A DNA stretch of 64,000 bases. Origin: Oscillospiraceae bacterium. GTDB taxonomy: Bacteria; Bacillota; Clostridia; Oscillospirales; Ruminococcaceae. The position numbers and the translations under genes were made by a program. This document shows positions 52,952-61,434 of this stretch, one piece after another (within the stretch, counting starts at the first letter, position 1; every line of letters starts with the position of its first letter). The stretch is from the NCBI GenBank assembly GCA_017847885.1, contig JAGAUA010000009.1:1-64000 (forward strand). Direction: 5' to 3'. Under the pieces are notes generated by a model. The model saw nothing but the letters and a program-made list of their open reading frames with translations. It had not been told where the DNA came from and did not search any database.

Positions 52952-53444
52952 TTTAAAGTCCTCCTTAAAAAGTGTAATATTAGATCCGAATTCAGGCAGT
53001 CGGCACGAAAAATCCCCAAAAGCTGCACATGGCATATTGCACGTCACTTTGCACAAAAAATCAAATACAGCTTTACAGTGATGATCCGCTCTGACTTTTA
53101 CCCTAATTAAATTATATTTTTATTGTAGCACATTATGTTATAACTGTCAATATCCGTAGGCTTTTTTTTATAAAATTTGTGCATTTTGAGGTAATATACG
53201 ATTTATCAATATAGCAAAAAATCCCGTAAGTGTTAGGAATGTACCGATAAAGAAGTTTTAACGATACCGTGCCGCAAACTTTGTTCACTTCACTTATTAA
53301 CAAGCGAAATGGCAAATGGGGCACCCCTTATACTACGGAATTTGGTAATTTGCGTATTTCCAAGTTTTGCATATCAAACAGCAAGAAGAATACTTTTGCT
53401 TAATAAAATACACTTTAAAGCAGAGATAAAACCAATAAATTGTT
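52952..53444. other. Leader of the SDR gene and gene-free gap
   Basis: 52952-53121 is the ~165-nt SDR leader. 53151-53444 has no supported gene; open stretches are short and lack start signals. The GH43 operon ends at 53445 with no clear terminator that I can see. Confidence 0.4.
53122..53150 (-). promoter_or_regulatory. Promoter of the SDR gene
   Basis: Reading leftward, TTGACA at 53150-53145, 17-nt spacer, TACAAT at 53127-53122. Confidence 0.75.
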
Positions 53445-54956
53445 TTATGTCACTTGCCATGAATCAAATTCTACTCCGTCCGATATTACAAAATAAATAT
53501 CGTTTACTCCGCCGAGCTTGGAATTGAACTTATTATACACCGTACTCCAATCGGTACAGTCAAATTCAAGAAAGGCAGCAGGCTCTCCCTCTGTATTGCC
53601 GATGAAAACATCTATCCTTCCTTTACCCTTCACCTTGGCTGCAAAATATTTTACATTCTCTCCGAGATCTGCTCCCCGAACGCATATCCATGCAGCTTTT
53701 CCGTCGCCGCTGCCGCAAAGCAGGGTCATTCCCTCGTCGCTCTGCCGGTAGGAAATATTGGAGCAGGCAGCTATGGTCTCCGCCTGAACGGGCTGATACG
53801 GGTCAAGATTTTTTATTTGGGAAACACCCGATTTTGTTGCAGAAACTCTTTCGATAGTTACGGTGCTTTCATCGACCTGTGCTTCATTTACGCACAAGCT
53901 TCTGAAGCCGCCGCTTGTTCCAAAGCTTTGCTGTGGAAACAACGAGTGATAGAACAGATAATATTTGCCCTGATATTTCTGAAGATGTGTATGATTATTG
54001 CTGTATTCAAGCCCCTGTTCACCGGGATTTTTGAAGTAATAGTCACGGTAGACCCAGCTTTCGGGGTCAAGAGGCGTTTCCGTCGTCATATAGGACATAC
54101 TGCAGCTTGGAGGAGCAGAAGCAGTATCTATCTTCCATTTAAGGATGTGCTTATCCCAATCGTTGTTATAGGTGTACACATAAGTGCCGTTGATATAATT
54201 CAGCTCGCTTGCCTCAAAATGACAAGGCGACGGTATTTTCGATATTTCGCTGTCAAGACTTATCATATCGCTTCCGAGCTTTACTATCCTTGCGCTGTCT
54301 GTTCCACCGCCGAAGGAGAGCCAGCCCGTGCCGTTATCGTCAATGCACACACCCGGGTCAAAAGGTGATTTACAGCCGTCCAGACCGGGAGTATTACCGT
54401 CTATAAGCGAGTGTCCCAACGGGTCGCTCCACGGTCCTGTGGGAGATGTTGAGGTAATGACGCCCGTTCCCCAGCCGCTGTTTGAAAAATATAAATAAAA
54501 ATGAGTAAGACCGTCATCCTCCACGCGGGAAACAATTGACGGCGCCCATGACGCGATTATCCACGGGCATATCTCCTCAACGTCTATCCGTCCGTGATAT
54601 GTATAATTCACCATATCGTCAGTAGAAAGCATGACCAGCGACTTTATCTTCTCATACGTATTTTTCCCGTCAGCGCCTACTGCGTCAAACTGCTGCTGGT
54701 CGCAAGTGCCATAGATATACAGCCTGCCGTCATATTCCACCGATGTCGGGTCGGCACAGAATACATTTGAGATTATGGGATTTGAATCTGTCGGATCCTT
54801 TGATTTTATCTCACTGACGGCTCCCGTATCCGTCCTGCCCGATGCAGATGAAAGCGTCTGTCCTCCTAAAGAAAACGAAGGAGCTTCACCTGCCTTATCA
54901 CAAGCACACAGTGTAAAAGCAAGAGCAGCTGTCAAGAAAATTACCCCTTTTTTCAT
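53445..54956 (-). CDS. GH43 arabinanase/arabinofuranosidase-type lipoprotein with CBM-like tail
   Basis: MKKGVIFLTAALAFTLCAC is a lipoprotein signal, so the enzyme is on the cell surface. The five-bladed GH43 domain (~65-380) shows ADPTSVEYDGRLYIYGT (general base Asp), SPFDPGVCIDDNGTGWL (pKa Asp) and CHFEASELNY (acid Glu). Residues ~395-503 look like a CBM6-type beta-sandwich (AETIAACSNISYRQSDEGMT, VKGKGRIDVFIGNTEGEPAA). It probably trims arabinan, xylan or RG-I side chains outside the cell before uptake. GGAG precedes the ATG; a palindromic operator lies 21 bp upstream. It is the last gene of the pectin cluster. Confidence 0.88.
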   Translation of the reverse strand: MKKGVIFLTAALAFTLCACDKAGEAPSFSLGGQTLSSASGRTDTGAVSEIKSKDPTDSNPIISNVFCADPTSVEYDGRLYIYGTCDQQQFDAVGADGKNTYEKIKSLVMLSTDDMVNYTYHGRIDVEEICPWIIASWAPSIVSRVEDDGLTHFYLYFSNSGWGTGVITSTSPTGPWSDPLGHSLIDGNTPGLDGCKSPFDPGVCIDDNGTGWLSFGGGTDSARIVKLGSDMISLDSEISKIPSPCHFEASELNYINGTYVYTYNNDWDKHILKWKIDTASAPPSCSMSYMTTETPLDPESWVYRDYYFKNPGEQGLEYSNNHTHLQKYQGKYYLFYHSLFPQQSFGTSGGFRSLCVNEAQVDESTVTIERVSATKSGVSQIKNLDPYQPVQAETIAACSNISYRQSDEGMTLLCGSGDGKAAWICVRGADLGENVKYFAAKVKGKGRIDVFIGNTEGEPAAFLEFDCTDWSTVYNKFNSKLGGVNDIYFVISDGVEFDSWQVT

Positions 54957-54976
54957 AAAAATACTCCTAATTTTTA

Positions 54977-54990
54977 ATTAACCGGTTAAT
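54977..54990. promoter_or_regulatory. LacI-type palindrome ATTAACCGGTTAAT
   Basis: This perfect 14-bp palindrome lies between yesL and the GH43 gene. Its AACCGGTT core is the same as in the two fructan-locus operators, with different flanks. It may be a binding site of a LacI-family pectin regulator, or of the fructan repressor. Confidence 0.55.
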
Positions 54991-55039
54991 GCAGACGAAG
55001 ATTTGCGCAAGCTGTCCCCTCCCCGACCAATTATTTACA

Positions 55040-55756
55040 CTATTTGATTATCCTGTTTTTCCGTGAAGCCTTGATTTTTACCGTGCCCTTGCTTTTGGGC
55101 TTTTCGATAGGCTCTATATCACATTCCTCGGGGCGGTCGGGTGCAAGGTCGGCATTGTATTTTCTGAAAATCACCAGAAAGCGCACCGCAAAAATCATTG
55201 TGAAAAGTCCGCTGCCCACGATAAGGAACGCATATCCCACAATGGGAAAAACATAGCAAAGGTAGGATATTCCCACGCTTACTGCCAACAGCAGCAGGCT
55301 TGTTGACCAGTTGTTCAAAGCCATAAGAAACGCAGTTTTAAGCGTTTTTTTGACGGGATTTTCAAATATCGCCTGCACGGGAAAAACAAACAGCAGCGTT
55401 ACAAGATACAGCGCGGCAATTCCAAGGCTGAGAGCGTTCATTACAAAAGCAAGCTCACCCTCGGTATGCGCCCAATAGTAAAGGTCAGCCGCAATAACAG
55501 CTCCTATCGGCAGCATAATGAGAAACAAAGCCGTTGCCTGCTTGAAATTGCTTTTGAAGGAGGTTACAAAATCCCTGAAAACGTTGGTATCCCTTGCGCG
55601 GATTATCTTAAACGCGCTGTCGTATGCCGCGGTCGTTGCCGCACCGACGGTAAAAATCGGCAGGCTCGCTATCAGCCATAGAAATGACAGGATAAACATA
55701 TCCCCTATTCTTGAAATTGCTTTGAAAACAGGATTTTCTATGCTGAATATTTTCAA
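55040..55756 (-). CDS. yesL: YesL-like DUF624 membrane protein
   Basis: The 238-residue protein has four to five helices (FILSFLWLIASLPIFTVGAA at the start; ATALFLIMLPIGAVIAA; FLIVGSGLFTMIFAVRFLVI near the end) and a basic tail. The N-terminal GD-x-F-x-L-x-LW-x-x-x-S-P-x-x-T-x-GA pattern identifies DUF624/YesL, which accompanies rhamnogalacturonan and other glycan uptake loci. The start is a TTG at 55756 with AAAGGAAGAG upstream; no ATG is suitably placed. Its precise role is unknown. Confidence 0.82.
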   Translation of the reverse strand: MKIFSIENPVFKAISRIGDMFILSFLWLIASLPIFTVGAATTAAYDSAFKIIRARDTNVFRDFVTSFKSNFKQATALFLIMLPIGAVIAADLYYWAHTEGELAFVMNALSLGIAALYLVTLLFVFPVQAIFENPVKKTLKTAFLMALNNWSTSLLLLAVSVGISYLCYVFPIVGYAFLIVGSGLFTMIFAVRFLVIFRKYNADLAPDRPEECDIEPIEKPKSKGTVKIKASRKNRIIK

Positions 55757-55770
55757 TTGCGCTCTTCCTT

Positions 55771-56613
55771 TCAGACCTTTACATTTTCCCAGATGCTTCG
55801 GATAAGTTCCTTGGCTCTGACGGCATTTTCGGGAGTTGTATTTTCAAGTGAAACGTGGATATAGGGCTTTTCCTTTTTGATGAAACGCATGATTTCGGTA
55901 TAGTCCATCTCTCCGTCGCCTGCCGCCACGGAAACAAGCTCGTTGTCTCTCACGATAAAATCCTTTATATGCACAACGGCTATATCCTTGCCCAGCAGCT
56001 CCATAGCTTCGGCAAAAATCGCATCCCTTTCTTTATAATTATTATAGCACAATAAATTTACCGGGTCAAATATAATTTGCAGATTTGGGGAGGATATTTC
56101 GTCAAGCACGGTGCGTGCGCGTCGGGGGGAATAGACAATATGCTTCCACACAGGCTCAATCGCAAGGATAACGCCCATTTTTTCGGCGTAATCAACTATC
56201 GGGCGAAGATTTTTTATGAATACCTCCAATGCCTCCTCGCTGTGGCAGGCAGGTTCGTATCTGTACTCCTTGTTGGGTGCGCCTGTTTCCGTTCCCACAA
56301 CGCCGCAGCCCAGCAGCGAAGCAAAGCGGATATGCGCCATATACTTTTCGGTAATTGCTTTGAGCGCGTCAGCGTCGGGATTGGCAAGGTTAAGGTAACA
56401 GCCGAGAACGGCAATATCAAGAGAATTCTGCGCAAAAAGCTTTTTCAGATACATCGCAAGCCCCGGCGTAAGCGCGGAAACGGCGGTGCTGTACTCCGAA
56501 ATGGATTTTGAAAGGGCGATATGTCCGCAGGTAAAGCCGCGGCTTTTTAAAATCGGCAGAAGCTCCTCCAAAGGAAGCTTTTCGCCGTCGTGAACTCTTA
56601 TTCCAAGCTGCAT
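55771..56613 (-). CDS. Sugar-phosphate isomerase/epimerase (xylose-isomerase-like TIM barrel)
   Basis: This is a 280-residue AP-endonuclease-2/IolE-type barrel: GHIALSKSISEYSTAVSALT, CGVVGTETGAPNKEY with a metal-ligand Glu, GVILAIEPVWKHIV, NLQIIFDPVNLL (Asp), VVHIKDFIV (His) and HVSLENTTPENA. These are the metal-binding residues of the family. The substrate is probably a uronate or sugar acid derived from pectin. GGAG is 7 nt from the ATG. It sits between GH28 and YesL in one operon (12-14 bp gaps). Confidence 0.85.
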   Translation of the reverse strand: MQLGIRVHDGEKLPLEELLPILKSRGFTCGHIALSKSISEYSTAVSALTPGLAMYLKKLFAQNSLDIAVLGCYLNLANPDADALKAITEKYMAHIRFASLLGCGVVGTETGAPNKEYRYEPACHSEEALEVFIKNLRPIVDYAEKMGVILAIEPVWKHIVYSPRRARTVLDEISSPNLQIIFDPVNLLCYNNYKERDAIFAEAMELLGKDIAVVHIKDFIVRDNELVSVAAGDGEMDYTEIMRFIKKEKPYIHVSLENTTPENAVRAKELIRSIWENVKV

Positions 56614-56625
56614 ATTTTCACTCCG

Positions 56626-58173
56626 TTACTTTAAAATTTCATCTACATTGCAAAGCTCCGCAGGCTCTCCCGTCTGACCGCTTATGCACACATTTGCAAG
56701 GGTCATCTTCTCAACGTTTTCCGCAATGATTCCGCGGCGCGACACCTCTTCGATACCGCAAAGCATTGCAGGATATCCCTTTTCGGCGTTTTCGGCAAAG
56801 GTGACAGCAATGTTTTTCATGCTTATCTCTTCGATTTTTCTTTCGGGCAGACCGATAAAGTATGCCGCGGCAAAATGACAGTTCCTGCACGCTATATTTT
56901 CAAAGGAAAGCTTGCCGATACGTGGTGTGCGCTCATCAACGGGAAGAGGGTTTCTGTCTTGAACATAGCTTGTTCTGCCGTCGGGGTCGCAGAAGTAAAA
57001 GCAGTTTGCGACAAAGGGAGTTTTCACGCCGTCCATAACGATATTTTTAAAGGTGATGCCGTCAATGACCGCCATATCGCCTCTGCCGCGGCGCGTTTTT
57101 ATGCGGAGTCCACGGTCTGTGCTTCGGAAAAGACATTCCTCTGTCAGAACATTTTTTATTCCTGCGGACATTTCGCTGCCAAGGGTCACAGCGCCGTGGC
57201 CGTTTTCCATGATACAGCGGCGGATAATGATATTTTCCGAGGGCACGCCGTACTTTCTGCCCATGTATATCTTGCCCGATTTTAGAGCGATGCAGTCGTC
57301 GCCCAAGGTAAAATGCACGCCCTCAATTCTAACGTTTTTGCAGGACTCAACATCAATTCCGTCTGTGTTGGGGGAATTCTGGGGATTATTTATCCTTATT
57401 GCCGCAAGGGTGACATTTTCGGAAAAATACGGGTGTATCGTCCATGAGGGGCTGTTCATAAATTTCAGACCCAACACGCTTACATTTTTACAGCGCTCAA
57501 TGAACATCAGCCGCGGACGGAACGCGCCGCGCATGACCTTTTCGTTATGCCACCAGTCCTGGTGTGAAGCGTTTCCGTTAATGCTACCGCTGCCGTAAAC
57601 AGTGATATTTTCCGCGTCAACAGCGGTTATTATCCCTGCAAACATTTTCAGCGGATTGCCCTCCCATGTGCCGAGGTTGTATTCGCTTTTTTCATCAAAA
57701 CTGCGTATCATACCGGGCATTATCGGGTGGGTGAAGCGCTCGTTATCGGCGATAAGCTCCGCTCCTGCGGCAATTTCAAGGTTTACGCCGCTTTTCAGGA
57801 AAAGGCTTGTTACCTTGTATTTTCCCTTTGTCACAAGCACGCGGCTTTTTTCGGGGCAGGACGCGATTGCCGCCTGAATGTAGACTGTATCGTCATGCAC
57901 TCCGTCGCCGTATGCGCCGAAGCTTCTTACATCAAGGGTAACAAATTCATATTCTGTGGTAAATGTCGTTTCGGCGGTCTCGTCCCCGTAAGACGCTTTA
58001 ACGGTGTATTCTGTTTCGGGAGCAAGCCCGTCAATAAAGCTTATTCCTCCGCAGAAGGAAATTTCTCTGCCGTTAATTTCGGCGGATATTTTTTTGTCAA
58101 AATCAAAGCTGCCGCAGTCCGTAATTTCTGCCGCGGCAAATCTTGCGCCGCAGCGAATTATGCTTATCTTCAT
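56626..58173 (-). CDS. GH28 polygalacturonase / rhamnogalacturonan hydrolase family enzyme
   Basis: The 515-residue enzyme has an N-terminal Fn3-like domain (~1-78), then a right-handed beta-helix from VTLDVRSFGAYGDGVHDDT. Catalytic residues of GH28 are present: NSPNTDGIDVES, FTLGDDCIALKSG, ENGHGAVTLGSE and GLRIKTRRGRG. There is no signal peptide, so it should act on imported oligogalacturonides, probably as an exo-enzyme. The ATG at 58173 is separated from its SD by an 8-bp hairpin. Confidence 0.9.
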   Translation of the reverse strand: MKISIIRCGARFAAAEITDCGSFDFDKKISAEINGREISFCGGISFIDGLAPETEYTVKASYGDETAETTFTTEYEFVTLDVRSFGAYGDGVHDDTVYIQAAIASCPEKSRVLVTKGKYKVTSLFLKSGVNLEIAAGAELIADNERFTHPIMPGMIRSFDEKSEYNLGTWEGNPLKMFAGIITAVDAENITVYGSGSINGNASHQDWWHNEKVMRGAFRPRLMFIERCKNVSVLGLKFMNSPSWTIHPYFSENVTLAAIRINNPQNSPNTDGIDVESCKNVRIEGVHFTLGDDCIALKSGKIYMGRKYGVPSENIIIRRCIMENGHGAVTLGSEMSAGIKNVLTEECLFRSTDRGLRIKTRRGRGDMAVIDGITFKNIVMDGVKTPFVANCFYFCDPDGRTSYVQDRNPLPVDERTPRIGKLSFENIACRNCHFAAAYFIGLPERKIEEISMKNIAVTFAENAEKGYPAMLCGIEEVSRRGIIAENVEKMTLANVCISGQTGEPAELCNVDEILK

Positions 58174-58210
58174 ATCTAAACGGTTTTCCGTTGGGAAAAC
58201 CCACTCCTTT
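58174..58210 (-). promoter_or_regulatory. SD-hairpin-AUG element of the GH28 gene
   Basis: In mRNA sense: AAAGGAGTG (58210-58202), an immediate 8-bp stem GGTTTTCC / GGAAAACC with loop CAAC (58201-58182), then GTTTAGAT and the ATG at 58173. Spacing without the hairpin is 8 nt. Confidence 0.65.
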
Positions 58211-58221
58211 CGCAGTATATG

Positions 58222-58323
58222 ATACTAATAACCAATAAAACTGTAGACAAAAAATCTTCGCATAATCCATATACGCAAGATTATGCTCGATTTTTTGTAC
58301 AGTTTTTAATTGGTTCTTAGTAT
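58222..58323 (-). repeat. Long (~45-bp) imperfect inverted repeat between malG and GH28
   Basis: The left arm starts ATACTAATAACCAAT and ends GCATAATC; the right arm starts GATTATGC and ends ATTGGTTCTTAGTAT. They fold into a ~45-bp stem with an 11-nt loop and few mismatches. A second hairpin (TAAGGCAGA/TCTGCCTTA) lies at ~58328-58357. They may protect or attenuate the transcript between transporter and enzyme genes, or be a decayed mobile hairpin. Confidence 0.6.
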
Positions 58324-58366
58324 GACATAAGGCAGACCGCCGAAACGCTCTGCCTTAATATTGATT

Positions 58367-59224
58367 TTAGCCTTTTACGCTTCCTGCGGAGATACCGTCG
58401 ATAAACTGGTTCTGAGCGCAGAAGAATACTACAAGAGACGGAATTATCGAAATCAGTGATACCGCAAGAACACGGTTCCAATCGAAGCCTGTGTCAGCGT
58501 CCATGGAAAGCTTAACGAAAATCGTTGCAGGATAACGGGTAGGGTCCTTAACGTAGAGCAGCGGTCCCATATAGTCGTTGGACGACCACATGAACTGGAA
58601 CAGCGCACAGCTTACGATAGCGGGCTTGAGCATCGGGCAGATAACCAATATAAGGGTCTGAAATGCGTTGCAGCCGTCAATTGTTGCAGCCTCGTCAAGC
58701 TCTCTGGGGATACCTCTGAGGAACTGAATGAGCATGAATACGAAGTATGTATCAAATGCAAACAGCGAAGGGATTATAAGAGGAAGGTAAATGGGAGAGT
58801 CTACCCAGCCGAAGCTGTTGTAAAGAATAAACTGAGGAACGTTCATTACTACCTGCGGCAGGAAGAGCGTTGCCATAAGGATAGAGAACAGCGCGTTTCT
58901 TCCGACAAACTTAAATCTTCCGAAGCCGTAAGCTGTAAGGGTACATGAGATAACGGTGAACAGCACCTTAGGAAGAACGTAGCTGTAAGTATTCACCATT
59001 GACTTGAAAAGGTTTATCTTTCCGCCGTAGTCGTTCATTGCGTTTTTGTAACCGTCAAGGGTCGGATGCGCGGTGAACGGGCTGAGGCTGCTGAAAATTT
59101 CGTTATTCGTTTTAAAGGTTGCGCCAACCATCCATATAAGCGGATATATCATTACAAAACCGACAAGAATAAGGATAATATACTTGACAACGGTTCCGAT
59201 TTTTTGTCTTTGAGTATAATTCAT
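58367..59224 (-). CDS. Sugar ABC permease, MalG type (pectin locus)
   Basis: The 285-residue permease has six helices (first: IILILVGFVMIYPLIWMVGA) and the EAA loop RGIPRELDEAATIDGCNAFQ. The C-terminus FIDGISAGSVKG is typical. I take the start at 59224 (MNYTQRQK); the ATG at 59236 lies in the right arm of a hairpin. It is downstream of MalF in the operon. No ATPase gene is nearby. Confidence 0.92.
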   Translation of the reverse strand: MNYTQRQKIGTVVKYIILILVGFVMIYPLIWMVGATFKTNNEIFSSLSPFTAHPTLDGYKNAMNDYGGKINLFKSMVNTYSYVLPKVLFTVISCTLTAYGFGRFKFVGRNALFSILMATLFLPQVVMNVPQFILYNSFGWVDSPIYLPLIIPSLFAFDTYFVFMLIQFLRGIPRELDEAATIDGCNAFQTLILVICPMLKPAIVSCALFQFMWSSNDYMGPLLYVKDPTRYPATIFVKLSMDADTGFDWNRVLAVSLISIIPSLVVFFCAQNQFIDGISAGSVKG

Positions 59225-59264
59225 ACTTATAACCATTTTCCCGAAAAGGAAAATGCACTCCTTT
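59225..59264 (-). promoter_or_regulatory. SD-hairpin-AUG element of the pectin malG gene
   Basis: In mRNA sense: AAAGGAGTG (59264-59256), an immediate 8-bp stem CATTTTCC / GGAAAATG with a 6-nt loop (59255-59234), then GTTATAAGT and the ATG at 59224. Spacing without the hairpin is 9 nt. Confidence 0.65.
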
Positions 59265-59296
59265 CAACATTTTGTGGTTTCAGCAGGTAACTGCGG

Positions 59297-60208
59297 TTAC
59301 TTTTCGTCGCCGTAGTATACCCAGAATTTCTGGCTGAGGAATGCGATAAGGCTCAATACCATTACGATGACGAACAGTACCCATGCCATTGCGCTTGCCA
59401 TACCCATTTCGTTCATCTTGAACGCTCTGTTGTATATAAGGAGCGAGAAAAGGGTCGTTGCGCCTCTCGGACCGCCCTGGGTGATGATGTACGGACCGTT
59501 GAATTCCTGGAACGCCTGACAAAGCTGTGTTACAAGGTTGTAGAAAACTACGGGAGTGATAAGGGGAACTGTTATGCTAAAAAACTGTCTTGCCTTGCTT
59601 GCTCCGTCGATGGTCGCAGCCTCGTAGAGATCTTGCGGAACACCCTTTAGCGCTGCAAGGAAGAGTACCATTGCCGAACCGAACTGCCATACTCTGAGCA
59701 GCGAAATGATGAACAGCGCATAGTCGGGGTCTGAAAGCCAGTTTACGCCCTGACCGCCGAACGCTCTGATGATCGCGTTGATAAGACCTTCGTCACGGAA
59801 AAGCGCTTTCCAGAGAACAGCTATTGCTACCGAGCCGCCGAGGATAGACGGGATGTAGTATGCGGTTCTGAAAAAGTTTACGCCCTTGATCTTGTAGTTG
59901 AGTATGTATGCAATGAAGAGTGCGAAAACCAGCTTCAGCGGAACTGTGATGAACGCATAGGAGAAGGTTATTCCCAGCGAACTCATGATTTTTTTGTTGC
60001 TGAAAATTTCCTGATAGTTCATTAAGCCCCAATTTTTTATGCCGTTGAAAAGGTGGAAATCCGAGAAGCTGTACACAAACGAGGAAATGAACGGATAAAG
60101 TCTGAAGATCAAAAATCCCACAAGCCACACAAGGATGAACAGAAAACCGAAATTTTTCCTGCAGAACAGCTTGAATTTGCTTGGCTCGTTAACGTTTTTA
60201 CTTGCCAT
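59297..60208 (-). CDS. Sugar ABC permease, MalF type (pectin locus)
   Basis: The 303-residue permease has a basic N-terminus, helix 1 at ~18-40 (FGFLFILVWLVGFLIFRLYP), five more helices, and the EAA loop KGVPQDLYEAATIDGASKAR. GGGAGG precedes the ATG. It follows GH105 in the operon. With MalG it should import oligogalacturonides or rhamnogalacturonan oligosaccharides. Confidence 0.92.
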   Translation of the reverse strand: MASKNVNEPSKFKLFCRKNFGFLFILVWLVGFLIFRLYPFISSFVYSFSDFHLFNGIKNWGLMNYQEIFSNKKIMSSLGITFSYAFITVPLKLVFALFIAYILNYKIKGVNFFRTAYYIPSILGGSVAIAVLWKALFRDEGLINAIIRAFGGQGVNWLSDPDYALFIISLLRVWQFGSAMVLFLAALKGVPQDLYEAATIDGASKARQFFSITVPLITPVVFYNLVTQLCQAFQEFNGPYIITQGGPRGATTLFSLLIYNRAFKMNEMGMASAMAWVLFVIVMVLSLIAFLSQKFWVYYGDEK

Positions 60209-60233
60209 AGTAACCTCCCTGAATAATTATTGA

Positions 60234-61328
60234 TTATAAGCTTTTTTCAAGCATAAGCTTTTGGGCGTATGCCATCATAAAAGGTCCTGTGCCTTTGGAG
60301 TCGTCGGATACGATCTTTTCGGAAAGATAATATTCAACGCTTCCGTCCCGCTTTTCTCCGGGACCGAGTCCCGCTACCCAGCAGATGTCTTTAAGTTCAA
60401 AGCCGTCTCCCTTGGGAACAAGCTTTTCTCTTACGATGCCGTCGAAAATCTCTATGCCGCGCTGTGCGTATTTCTCACGGCTTATCACTTCAAGGCGTGC
60501 AGCCTTCATTACCGCGTATGCGACCATTGCAGAGCCCGATGTCTCGGTGTAATTTCCCTCCGTATCCGCATGGTCGATGACTTGGAAGAAAAGCCCTGTA
60601 TCGGCATCTTGATATTGCAGGATACCGTCTATCGCTTCCTTGAAAAGGTCGCCGTACTCGCGGTACTGCTCGTAAATTTCCGGGGACATATTATCTATAA
60701 CGTCGATAAGCGCCATAAGATACCAGCCCATTGACCTAAGCCAGAAGTTTGGGGAAAGCCCTGTGGACTTGTCCGCCCACGGCTGCACCTTTGCCTCGTC
60801 ATAGCCGTGGTAATAAAGCTTCTTTTTGGGGTCATACATATATTTTCTGACATTTCTGAACTGATTCAGAATGTCATTGTAATTTTCTTTTTTATTGAAT
60901 TTTGTTTCGTACTCCATATAAAACGGCTGAGCCATATAGAGTCCGTCAAGCCAGACCTGATCGGGGTATATCGCCTTGTGGAAGAAGTTCCCCTCTTTTG
61001 TGCGGGGCTGTTCCTTTAGGTTTCCGATCAAAAAGTCGATCGCTTTTCTGTATTTTTCGTTTCCCGTTTCATCGTATGCAAAGAACAAAACCTTTCCTGC
61101 ATTGAAACTGTCGATGTTATGCTTTCCGAATTCAAAGTTTGTGATAGTTCCATCCCCATCGATAAGGGGTTCGAGATAGTTTAGGATAAAATCCTTATAC
61201 CGTGCGTCGCCCGTTGCCGCATAAAGCTGTCGGCAGCCCATAAGCACGCAGCCGTCTTCGTAGTTCCAGTAATCCTTATAGTTATGATAGCTGTCGAGAA
61301 AATCGTTGATATATTTTAGTTCTGACAT
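60234..61328 (-). CDS. GH105 unsaturated rhamnogalacturonyl/galacturonyl hydrolase
   Basis: The 364-residue cytoplasmic (alpha/alpha)6 barrel is of the YteR/YesR type. It removes the unsaturated uronic acid left by pectate or rhamnogalacturonan lyases, feeding the KduI-KduD route. The general acid lies in PDQVWLDGLYMAQPFYMEY (Asp128, equivalent to Asp143 of YteR). Other family segments are WADKSTGLSPNFWLRSMGWY and TETSGSAMVAYAVMKAARL. CAGGAG precedes the ATG. Its presence implies that lyase products enter the cell, although no lyase gene is in the window. Confidence 0.93.
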   Translation of the reverse strand: MSELKYINDFLDSYHNYKDYWNYEDGCVLMGCRQLYAATGDARYKDFILNYLEPLIDGDGTITNFEFGKHNIDSFNAGKVLFFAYDETGNEKYRKAIDFLIGNLKEQPRTKEGNFFHKAIYPDQVWLDGLYMAQPFYMEYETKFNKKENYNDILNQFRNVRKYMYDPKKKLYYHGYDEAKVQPWADKSTGLSPNFWLRSMGWYLMALIDVIDNMSPEIYEQYREYGDLFKEAIDGILQYQDADTGLFFQVIDHADTEGNYTETSGSAMVAYAVMKAARLEVISREKYAQRGIEIFDGIVREKLVPKGDGFELKDICWVAGLGPGEKRDGSVEYYLSEKIVSDDSKGTGPFMMAYAQKLMLEKSL

Positions 61329-61351
61329 ATAATTCTCCTGTCCGGCTTATC

Positions 61352-61381
61352 TTTCACCGTTCCGAAAGCGGAACGGTGAAA
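61352..61381 (-). promoter_or_regulatory. Intercistronic stem-loop after the pectin binding-protein gene
   Basis: TTTCACCGTTCC pairs perfectly with GGAACGGTGAAA (12 bp, 6-nt loop). No U-run follows on the reverse strand. A stem here would protect the binding-protein mRNA and reduce read-through into GH105, the usual way to make excess binding protein. Confidence 0.65.
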
Positions 61382-61434
61382 AAACCGGGTATAAAATAAA
61401 GGAATTAAAAGGGGGATGAAGCAATCGTGCCAAA

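Noticed and set aside
53133-53324. 63-residue reverse open frame in the gap between SDR and GH43
   Set aside because: No ribosome binding site, no homology I recognise, and it overlaps the SDR promoter.
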